From contig JAGWVC010000154.1 in NCBI GenBank assembly GCA_018971065.1, positions 1 through 5,242 of the forward strand: 5,242 nt of DNA, in the 5' to 3' direction. Source of the DNA: Sphingomonadales bacterium (GTDB lineage: Bacteria; Pseudomonadota; Alphaproteobacteria; Sphingomonadales; Sphingomonadaceae). Positions 1 to 4,546 of the stretch are shown here, in pieces. Each line of letters begins with the position of its first letter. Position 1 is the first letter of the stretch. The position numbers and the translations under genes are program-made. Under the pieces are notes generated by a model. The model was not told where the DNA came from. It saw only the letters and a program-made list of their open reading frames with translations, and did no database searches.

Positions 1-233
1 GTGGCTTTCCGCACCACATCCAGCACGTCGGCATGGGCCAGGTTCGCCGAAACCGTGCGCACTTCGGCACCGCCACTGCGCAGCTCCGCCGCCAGTTCTT
101 CCAGCGGCCCGGGCTTGCGCGCCACCAGCACCAGCTTGAAGCCGTCGGCCGCCAGCATCCGCGCGAACGCCGCGCCCACCCCTTCCGAACCGCCGATCAC
201 CAGCGCCCACGGGCCATATCTGTTCAGGTCCAT
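1..233 (-). CDS. SDR family NAD(P)-dependent oxidoreductase, N-terminal part (cut by window edge)
   Basis: The 77 complete codons visible encode the first Rossmann beta-alpha-beta unit of a short-chain dehydrogenase/reductase. [13 protein letters not shown] stretch (residues 9-20) is the glycine-rich dinucleotide loop. It has GGSEGVG in place of the usual TGASxGIG, so the customary Thr is Gly. The following VLVAR (35-39) is the end of beta-2, and its Arg would favour NADP(H), which is inferred. Catalytic Ser, Tyr and Lys lie beyond the window. The ATG at 233 is preferred to the in-frame ATG at 239, because AAGGGAG sits 6 bases before the former and touches the latter. It is the last visible gene of the minus-strand operon, 16 bases after the CMD-A stop. 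It belongs to a different SDR subfamily from the two duplicated SDRs, with a short N-terminus beginning [10 protein letters not shown]. Substrate unknown. Confidence 0.88.
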   Translation of the reverse strand, partial: MDLNRYGPWALVIGGSEGVGAAFARMLAADGFKLVLVARKPGPLEELAAELRSGGAEVRTVSANLAHADVLDVVRKA

Positions 234-239
234 CGTCAT

Positions 240-246
240 CTCCCTT
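240..246 (-). promoter_or_regulatory. Ribosome binding site that decides the start of the third SDR
   Basis: On the minus strand the sequence reads AAGGGAG, then ATGACG, then ATG. The purine run is a good Shine-Dalgarno match. Its 6-base spacing to the ATG at 233 is near optimal, whereas the ATG at 239 directly abuts it. This supports the internal ATG as the true start. Confidence 0.6.
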
Positions 247-249
247 GCT

Positions 250-846
250 CTATTCCGCCACGGCTTTCCCGCCATGCAACTGCCGCCACGTCACCCCCAC
301 CTGCTCGGGCGCGTAGGCAATGATCGGCTCCGAATCCCCCAGCGCGTCGATCGTGTGCAGGAACCGGTGCGTGCCGATCATGTGCCCCACCGTGCTGCCC
401 AGCTCGATGATCTCCGCCGTGGTGAAATGCGCCGCCAGCCGCCGGTACATGTCGTCGCCGATCGCGTGATGGTCGGTCGCCATCAGCTCCAGGAACTCCA
501 GCGCCAGCCGGTCGCGCGGCCGCAGGTCGCCGCGCAGCGCCGGGTTGGTCAGGCAGGCGACAACATCCTCGCTCGCCCCTTCCACCTTGCGGCTGGCCAT
601 GCACGGCTCGCACCCGCCCAGTTGCGCGCTGCGGATGCGCAACAGTTCCAGCAGCGTGCCGTCCAGCAGATGGCGCGGAAAGTTCGGATGCCGGTCGCCG
701 TCCTCGGGCGCGGCATCATGGTCGGCATAAGCCAGGATCTGCAACGGCAGCGCGATGCGGAACGCGCCCGATGCCATGCCCGCTTCCATCATCGCGCGCT
801 GTTCGGGCCGCAGGTCCTCCCACGGAATCGGCGCTATGCGGGGCAT
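250..846 (-). CDS. CMD-A: carboxymuconolactone decarboxylase / AhpD-fold protein, downstream copy
   Basis: This is a 198-residue all-helical protein of the AhpD-like/CMD superfamily. The signature region [13 protein letters not shown] (70-82) carries C79xxC82, with Glu67 twelve residues before the first Cys. That is the same spacing as E118/C130/C133 in mycobacterial AhpD. The AhpD His four residues after the second Cys is Arg86 here. A second conserved helix pair, around [11 protein letters not shown] (141-151) and [10 protein letters not shown] (154-163), matches the C-terminal half of the family. Family members include gamma-carboxymuconolactone decarboxylases and alkylhydroperoxidases, but most are uncharacterised, so no reaction is assigned. 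The start is the ATG at 846: the reading frame stays open upstream, but the paralogue CMD-B begins at the same MPRI. GGAG lies 8 bases before it. The gene overlaps the end of SDR-A by 13 bases, suggesting translational coupling. No signal peptide is seen, so it is cytoplasmic. Confidence 0.9.
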   Translation of the reverse strand: MPRIAPIPWEDLRPEQRAMMEAGMASGAFRIALPLQILAYADHDAAPEDGDRHPNFPRHLLDGTLLELLRIRSAQLGGCEPCMASRKVEGASEDVVACLTNPALRGDLRPRDRLALEFLELMATDHHAIGDDMYRRLAAHFTTAEIIELGSTVGHMIGTHRFLHTIDALGDSEPIIAYAPEQVGVTWRQLHGGKAVAE

Positions 847-1709
847 ACGACGGGCTCCACGTCCGGCTCGATCCCCATGTCCGCCATCTCGCGCTCGGCC
901 CAGAACAGCCGCCCGGTGTATTCCTCCGGGTTCTCGCACGCCGCGAAATAGCAGATCATCCGCGCCGGGGTGCTGGTCGGCACCGGCCGCGTGTCGCCCT
1001 CCTTCGGGTCGAATCCCTGCCCCTTCAACCGTGCGCTGACGATCTCGGTCGCCACCCAGCCGGGGTGCATCCCGATCACATAGACCTTGTCCTTGCGCAG
1101 TTGCGGCGCGATCACGTTGCCCAGCCGGTCCAGCGCGCGCTTGCTGGCGAAATAGCTCGGCACCACCAGATTGCGCCCCACCACGTCCGCCGGGGGCACA
1201 TGCTCCTCGGTCATGCGGAACACCTCGCCGCTACCGGTGGTCACGTTGATGAACCGCCCGCCGCCGCGCGCCGCCATGATCGGCGTCAGCAACTGCATCA
1301 GGATGAACGGCGCGTGCAGGTTGATATCGAAGTCGTTCGACCACTCGTCGAAGGTCAGGTCCAGAAACTGCTTCTGCCACACCGATCCCACGGTCGAGGC
1401 CGCGTTGTTGACCAGGATATCCACCCCGCCAAACCGCGCCACGGTCTCGTCAACCAGCCGGTGCAGGTCCTCGCGCTTCGCCAGATCGGCCTGCACCGCG
1501 ATGGCCTCGCCACCGAACGCCACAATCTCGGCCAGCGTCTCTCCCAGGCTGCCCGGCAGCGCCGGATCAGCGTCCACCGTCCGCGCCACCAGCGCCACTT
1601 TCGCGCCCAGCTTCGCGAAATTCAGCGCCGCCAGCTTGCCCACGCCCCGGCTGGCGCCGGTCACGATCACCACCTTGCCGGTCAGATCGTTCTCTTTCTG
1701 CCGTTCCAT
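834..1709 (-). CDS. SDR-A: short-chain dehydrogenase/reductase, downstream copy
   Basis: This complete 291-residue SDR has the TGASRGVG cofactor loop (17-24) and an ADL acid at 74-76. It has NNAAS (101-105), the structural Asn of DIN (130), a TTGSGEV segment with the probable catalytic Ser160, Y186xxxK190, and HPGWVATE (215-222). The ARTVDADPALPGSLGET stretch after beta-2 and the long segment between Ser and Tyr resemble the HSDL2-like SDR group rather than compact FabG-type enzymes; this was judged by eye. The C-terminus carries PARMICYFAACENPEEYTGR (248-267), nearly identical to SDR-B. The chosen start is the ATG at 1709, with GGGAGAGAG just upstream. The ATG at 1724 (5 codons longer) overlaps the CMD-B stop as TGATG and is a real alternative, while 1745 is less likely. 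It is the third gene of the operon. It probably oxidises an alcohol or reduces a carbonyl; substrate unknown. Confidence 0.92.
   Translation of the reverse strand: MERQKENDLTGKVVIVTGASRGVGKLAALNFAKLGAKVALVARTVDADPALPGSLGETLAEIVAFGGEAIAVQADLAKREDLHRLVDETVARFGGVDILVNNAASTVGSVWQKQFLDLTFDEWSNDFDINLHAPFILMQLLTPIMAARGGGRFINVTTGSGEVFRMTEEHVPPADVVGRNLVVPSYFASKRALDRLGNVIAPQLRKDKVYVIGMHPGWVATEIVSARLKGQGFDPKEGDTRPVPTSTPARMICYFAACENPEEYTGRLFWAEREMADMGIEPDVEPVVCPA
888..951. repeat. 64-bp perfect direct repeat, copy 1 (in SDR-A)
   Basis: This segment is identical base for base to 2346-2409. It encodes the C-terminal part of SDR-A covering YFAACENPEEYTGRLFWAERE. Identity includes all synonymous positions and stops abruptly at both ends. 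Confidence 0.95.
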
Positions 1710-1723
1710 CGTTCTCTCTCCCA

Positions 1724-2305
1724 TCACCCGTGCAATTCGTCCCACGTCACCCCGACTTGCGCCGGATCGAACCGGATCACCGGCTCGCCATTGCCCTCGG
1801 GGTCCAGCGAATTCAGGAACCGGTGCGTGCCGATCATGTGTCCGCAGGTGCTGCCCAGCTCGATGATCTCCGCCGTGGTGAACACCTCGGCCAGCCCGCG
1901 ATAGGTGTCGTCATCGATGCGGTGATGATCGGTCGCCAGCAGGTCCAGGAACGCCAGCGCCCGCTGCTCGCGCAGACTCAAATCCCCGCGCAACGCCGGC
2001 GAAATCAGGTACGCCGCCACCTCGTCGGTCACGCCATCAACCTTGCGCGCGTTCATGCACGGATCGCACCCGCCCAGTTGCGCGCTGCGGATGCGCAGCA
2101 TCTCCAGCAACTTCCCCGGCAACAGGTGGCGCGGATAGTTGTAGTGCCGGTCACCGTCGTCAGGCACATGCTCGTGCAGCGCATAAGCCAGTATCCGCGT
2201 CGCCCGCTTGTCCGGCGGCGATCCGCCATGCGCGATGGTATGCTCCATCCGCGCGCGTTCCTTCTCCGGCAGCGCCTCCCACGGCATCGGCTCAATGCGG
2301 GGCAT
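1724..2305 (-). CDS. CMD-B: carboxymuconolactone decarboxylase / AhpD-fold protein, upstream copy
   Basis: This 193-residue paralogue of CMD-A starts MPRIEPMPWEAL. Glu68, C80xxC83 and Arg87 occupy the positions of the AhpD Glu, CxxC and His, so the His-to-Arg change is shared by both copies. The block [10 protein letters not shown] (71-80) and the block from FTTAEIIEL to THRFL (142-164) are almost unchanged between copies. The region between residues 25 and 45 and the tail after about 166 differ freely. GAGGAG overlaps the SDR-B stop codon and lies about 6 bases from this ATG, so ribosomes can pass directly from SDR-B. Only 14 bases separate its stop from the SDR-A start. Such proteins are usually oligomeric (trimer or hexamer) in this family; that is family knowledge, not visible here. 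The reaction is unknown. A redox-active Cys pair makes peroxidase or thiol chemistry possible. Confidence 0.9.
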   Translation of the reverse strand: MPRIEPMPWEALPEKERARMEHTIAHGGSPPDKRATRILAYALHEHVPDDGDRHYNYPRHLLPGKLLEMLRIRSAQLGGCDPCMNARKVDGVTDEVAAYLISPALRGDLSLREQRALAFLDLLATDHHRIDDDTYRGLAEVFTTAEIIELGSTCGHMIGTHRFLNSLDPEGNGEPVIRFDPAQVGVTWDELHG

Positions 2306-2315
2306 GGTTTGCTCC

Positions 2316-3167
2316 TCAGTCCAGCTCTATCCCCATCGCTTCCAGCTCGCGCTCGGCCCAGAACAGCCGCCCGGTGTATTCCTCCGGGTTCTCGCACGCC
2401 GCGAAATAGACGATCATCCGCGCCGGCACCGTCATCGGCACCGCCACGCTCGGGTCCAGCCCCTTCTCCTTCACCCGGATCGCCACCAGCTCGGTCGCCA
2501 CCAGCCCGGGGTGCAGCCCGATGATCGCAATGTTCTTCGCGTGCAGCTCGGGCGCCATGCAGTTGCCGAACCGGTCCAACGCGCGCTTGCTCGAATAGTA
2601 CCCCGGCACCGCCAGCGAAAACCCGCCCACCGCCGCCAGCTTGGGCAGTTCCTCCGGCTGGCGGAACACCTCGCCGCTGCCGGTGGACAGGTTGATGATC
2701 CGCCCGCCGCCGCGCTTTGCCATGATCGGCACGCACAACTGCGTCAGCGTGAACGGCGCATGGGTGTTCACCGCGAACTGGTATTCCCACTCTTCGCGGG
2801 TCAGCTCCAGAAAGCCCTTCCCCCAGATGTCCCCTTGCGTGGCGGCGGCGTTGTTCACCAGCACGTCCACCCCGCCGAACCGCGCCACCGCCGCATCCAC
2901 CAGCGCCTTCAGGTCAGCCTCCAGCGCCAGATCAGTGGCAACGGCAATCGCCTCGCCGCCCGCCGCCTCGCCACCCGCTGCCTCGATCGCCGCCAGCGTC
3001 TCGCCGATCGTCCCCGGCACCTCGCCCGGCTCCACCGTCCGTGCCGCCAGCACCACCTTGGCCCCGCGCCGCGCGAAATCCAGCGCCGCCTGCTTGCCCA
3101 CGCCCCGGCTGGCCCCGGTGATGATCACCACCTTGCCCGCCAGCGACGCTTCCGGATGCCGCACCAT
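2316..3167 (-). CDS. SDR-B: short-chain dehydrogenase/reductase, upstream copy, first gene of the operon
   Basis: From the ATG at 3167 this is a 283-residue SDR and paralogue of SDR-A. It has TGASRGVG (17-24), NNAA (105-108), Asn134, STGSGEV with Ser164, Y190xxxK194 and HPGLVATE (219-226). The C-terminus around ACENPEEYTGRLFWAERE matches SDR-A almost exactly. Relative to SDR-A it carries an in-frame GGEA repetition (66-73) from a 15-bp tandem duplication. The start is uncertain. A GTG at 3230 has AAGGA 6 bases upstream and adds 21 residues. However, that extension uses several codons ending in A or T, unlike the rest of the gene. The 3167 start also aligns with the N-terminus of SDR-A (8 residues before LAGK, against 8 before LTGK). 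It lies next to the divergent control region and should be the first gene transcribed. Cytoplasmic, NAD(P)-dependent; substrate unknown. Confidence 0.9.
   Translation of the reverse strand: MVRHPEASLAGKVVIITGASRGVGKQAALDFARRGAKVVLAARTVEPGEVPGTIGETLAAIEAAGGEAAGGEAIAVATDLALEADLKALVDAAVARFGGVDVLVNNAAATQGDIWGKGFLELTREEWEYQFAVNTHAPFTLTQLCVPIMAKRGGGRIINLSTGSGEVFRQPEELPKLAAVGGFSLAVPGYYSSKRALDRFGNCMAPELHAKNIAIIGLHPGLVATELVAIRVKEKGLDPSVAVPMTVPARMIVYFAACENPEEYTGRLFWAERELEAMGIELD
2346..2409. repeat. 64-bp perfect direct repeat, copy 2 (in SDR-B)
   Basis: This is the partner of 888-951, 1,458 bases away in the same orientation. It encodes the same C-terminal residues in SDR-B. It is the longest perfectly shared block found between the two duplicated units. 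Confidence 0.95.
2950..2979. repeat. 15-bp tandem repeat inside SDR-B
   Basis: GCCTCGCCGCCCGCC (2950-2964) is followed directly by GCCTCGCCACCCGCT (2965-2979), two mismatches apart, and then by a third partial GCCTCG. It is a multiple of three and leaves the frame intact. On the minus strand it gives a repeated G-G-E-A-A. SDR-A lacks the extra five residues, so the expansion happened in SDR-B after the gene duplication, or was lost from SDR-A. Confidence 0.8.
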
Positions 3168-3246
3168 ACCGCTTCCCCCGGCATCCACTCCAGCCCCGGC
3201 ATACGCAATGTTCTCGGCCACCTTGCTCACGAATCATCCTTCCCGT

Positions 3247-3264
3247 TATTCCAATATTGGAATA
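3247..3264. promoter_or_regulatory. Perfect 18-bp palindrome, probable operator for the IclR-type regulator
   Basis: TATTCCAATATTGGAATA is its own reverse complement over all 18 bases and lies in an AT-rich island within very GC-rich DNA. It sits between the divergent SDR operon and the IclR-type gene, where such regulators normally bind. The TTCCA/TGGAA arms recall the TGGAAAT...ATTTCCA type of site known for E. coli IclR, though arm order and spacing differ. A further TGGAAT at 3279-3284 lies exactly 21 bp from the one at 3258-3263, so both face the same side of the helix. Binding by the neighbouring regulator is inferred. Confidence 0.7.
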
Positions 3265-3282
3265 TACCTTGCTATTTCTGGA

Positions 3283-3312
3283 ATGATGATCGAAACAGGC
3301 GCACCCTGTCAA
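3283..3312 (-). promoter_or_regulatory. Candidate promoter for the SDR-CMD operon
   Basis: On the minus strand a perfect -35 hexamer TTGACA (3312-3307) is followed after 18 bases by CATCAT (3288-3283), a 4-of-6 match to TATAAT. Transcription would begin near 3276, placing the palindrome 12-29 bases downstream, where a bound repressor could block elongation. The -10 match is weak, and the -35 overlaps the region just before the IclR-type gene start, so the assignment is tentative. Confidence 0.35.
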
Positions 3313-3323
3313 CCGGAGTCGTC

Positions 3324-4217
3324 GTGGCCGATCCCTCGAACCCCACCACCCGCGTCATGGACGTGCTGAACTTCCTCGCCGCGCACCCGACCGAGGCGTT
3401 CACGCTCGCCGAAATCGCCCGCCACGTCGGCCTCTCCAACGGCAGCGCCCACCGCCTGCTCACGACGATGGCCGCGCGCCAGTTCCTCACCCGCCACGCC
3501 AGCCACCGCACCTATTCGCTCGGCCTCGCGCTCGTCGCCGTCGGCCAGGCCGCGATCGAGCAGCATCGCGGCATCGACATCGCCCGCCGCGCCATCGCCG
3601 CGCTCGCGCTCGAACTCGGCGTCCAGTGCAGCGCCAACACCGTGGTTGAGGACGAGATCGTTGTGCTGGCGCGCGAGGGCACCGGCCGCTCGCACCTCGG
3701 CCTCACCCGCGTCGGCGAACGCCGCCCGCTGGTCCCGCCGGTCGGCATGTGCCACGTCGCGTGGAGCGGCCAGCCCGCCATCGCCACCTATATCGCCCGG
3801 GCTGAACCCAGCCTCGCCCCGGCCATGCTCCAGCGCCTCACCGATTCCTTCCCGCTGATCCGCGCGCGCGGCTATGCCATCGCCGCCAAGGGCCCGCGCG
3901 CCACCCAGCCGCACGACGCCACCTGGCTCCCGCTCGACCAGGTGCGCGACGGCGCCTACTGGGATTCGGTCGCCGGCATGATCGGCCAGCTCACCGCACC
4001 CGAAATCCAGGCGTTCGATCCCGCCGAAGCCGCGCAGGCCGGCGTCAGCTACATCTCCGCGCCGGTGTTCTCGCCCGAAGGCCGGGTCGCCTACCAGCTC
4101 GTGCTGTCCGGCCTGCCCAGCAACCTGTCGGCCGCCGACATCGCCCTCCACGCCGAACGCCTCTGCGCCACCGCCGCCGCCGTCACCGGCGAAACCCACG
4201 GCCGCCAGCCCGCCTGA
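3324..4217 (+). CDS. IclR family transcriptional regulator
   Basis: This 297-residue regulator has the IclR layout. The N-terminal winged helix-turn-helix (about 6-65) contains FTLAEIARHVGLSNGSAHRL (26-45) with the recognition helix, followed by a wing ending RTYSLG (62-67). A linker helix leads to the effector-binding GAF-like domain (about 90-285). The IclR-typical SYISAPVFSPEGRVAYQLVL lies at 242-261. At 297 residues it is slightly longer than the usual 250-280. The start is GTG at 3324, with CGGAG 5 bases upstream; the frame is open far upstream, but that portion is antisense to SDR-B. It is divergent from the operon across a short AT-rich gap holding an 18-bp palindrome, so it most likely controls the operon and itself. 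The effector is unknown. IclR proteins act as repressors or activators, and the sequence does not decide which. Confidence 0.93.
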   Translation: MADPSNPTTRVMDVLNFLAAHPTEAFTLAEIARHVGLSNGSAHRLLTTMAARQFLTRHASHRTYSLGLALVAVGQAAIEQHRGIDIARRAIAALALELGVQCSANTVVEDEIVVLAREGTGRSHLGLTRVGERRPLVPPVGMCHVAWSGQPAIATYIARAEPSLAPAMLQRLTDSFPLIRARGYAIAAKGPRATQPHDATWLPLDQVRDGAYWDSVAGMIGQLTAPEIQAFDPAEAAQAGVSYISAPVFSPEGRVAYQLVLSGLPSNLSAADIALHAERLCATAAAVTGETHGRQPA

Positions 4218-4221
4218 CCAC

Positions 4222-4255
4222 CCGGAACGAAACCCGCGCCGCCCCGTTTTTCCGG
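4222..4255 (+). terminator. Stem-loop after the IclR-type gene, possible weak terminator
   Basis: CCGGAA (4222-4227) and AAAC (4230-4233) can pair with GTTT (4246-4249) and TTCCGG (4250-4255). This gives a 10-bp stem with a 2-base bulge and a 12-base C-rich loop, beginning 4 bases after the stop codon. No U-run follows the stem, so it is not a classical intrinsic terminator. It might stabilise the mRNA end or act with Rho. Confidence 0.3.
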
Positions 4256-4318
4256 CATACCATCAACGATCAACGCCGACCGGGTCGCCCCGCCGGCTCA
4301 TCCTGCGGGAGATTGCAG

Positions 4319-4468
4319 ATGCCCACGCTCCACGCCGGCTACGGCGCCCCGCCGCGCGCCCACCGCGCCCGCCGCCACCCCCACAACCTCGCGCAGGGCC
4401 TGCTGTGCGGCACCATGATCGCCGCCCCGCTGTGGCTGCTGATCCTCAAGGCGTTCGGCCTGATCTGA
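4319..4468 (+). CDS. Small single-span membrane protein, 49 residues, unrecognised
   Basis: The ATG at 4319 is preceded by GGGAG with a 7-base gap, and the frame runs 49 codons to TGA. Every one of the 49 codons ends in G or C. That fits the coding bias of the region and would be unlikely in a chance frame, though GC-rich DNA weakens this argument. The N-terminal half is basic and His-rich (RAHRARRHPHN, 13-23). The C-terminal half, GLLCGTMIAAPLWLLILKAF (27-46), is a single hydrophobic helix running almost to the end. By the positive-inside rule the N-terminus would be cytoplasmic. I do not recognise the family and assign no function. It lies 101 bases after the IclR-type gene and 78 bases before serS, on the same strand as both, so it may have its own transcript or be read with iclR. 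Confidence 0.7.
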   Translation: MPTLHAGYGAPPRAHRARRHPHNLAQGLLCGTMIAAPLWLLILKAFGLI

Positions 4469-4509
4469 GGAAACCCCCCGCCGCCCGTCAAATTGGTGCA
4501 TTCCCGCGC

Positions 4510-4546
4510 TTGACCCGCGCAGCGGCGGCCAATACGCCGCCAGACC
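4510..4546 (+). promoter_or_regulatory. serS upstream region: candidate -35 and GC hairpin, no Shine-Dalgarno
   Basis: TTGACC (4510-4515) resembles a -35 element. A weak -10 candidate, TACGCC (4533-4538), follows after 17 bases. GCGGCG (4522-4527) and CGCCGC (4535-4540) can form a stem with a 7-base loop, ending 6 bases before the serS ATG. No purine-rich Shine-Dalgarno is present in the 20 bases before the start. If the promoter reading is right, transcription would begin within a few bases of the ATG, giving a leaderless or nearly leaderless mRNA. Confidence 0.35.

Larger units (their letters stand above)
250..3167 (-). repeat. Tandem duplication of an SDR-CMD gene pair (two units)
   Basis: Unit B (SDR-B plus CMD-B, 1724-3167) and unit A (SDR-A plus CMD-A, 250-1709) have the same gene order, orientation and near-equal length. 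Matching DNA blocks lie 1,456-1,458 bases apart throughout. Examples are 358-384/1814-1840, 392-426/1848-1882, 608-641/2064-2097, 888-951/2346-2409 and 1634-1655/3092-3113. No transposase or terminal repeat flanks the units, so this looks like ordinary tandem duplication followed by divergence. Confidence 0.9.

Noticed and set aside
250..846. Naming the CMD proteins as true gamma-carboxymuconolactone decarboxylase (pcaC)
   Set aside because: The proteins are longer than PcaC, the His of the AhpD-type site is Arg, and no other protocatechuate-pathway gene is nearby. Only superfamily membership is supported.
1..951. Long plus-strand open frame opposite the third SDR, CMD-A and the end of SDR-A
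   Set aside because: Its product is Arg/Ala/His-rich with no family features. It crosses three well-supported minus-strand genes and is the antisense shadow expected in GC-rich DNA.
771..2524. Plus-strand open frames at 771-1904 and 1730-2524
   Set aside because: Both are antisense to SDR-A, CMD-B and SDR-B, which have clear motifs and homologous partners. The products are low-complexity, and their mutual resemblance only reflects the underlying gene duplication.
250..3167. Possibility that the SDR-CMD repeat is part of a mobile element
   Set aside because: No transposase, integrase, terminal inverted repeats or target-site duplications are visible, and base composition matches the flanking housekeeping gene.
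2208..3323. A 669-residue plus-strand reading that would extend the IclR protein far upstream
   Set aside because: The part before 3324 is antisense to SDR-B and has no domain features. A well-placed GTG with a ribosome binding site lies just before the winged helix-turn-helix.
3309..4199. Minus-strand open frames opposite the IclR-type gene
   Set aside because: The product is a Gly/Asp/Arg-rich sequence with no recognisable domain, whereas the plus strand encodes a complete IclR protein.
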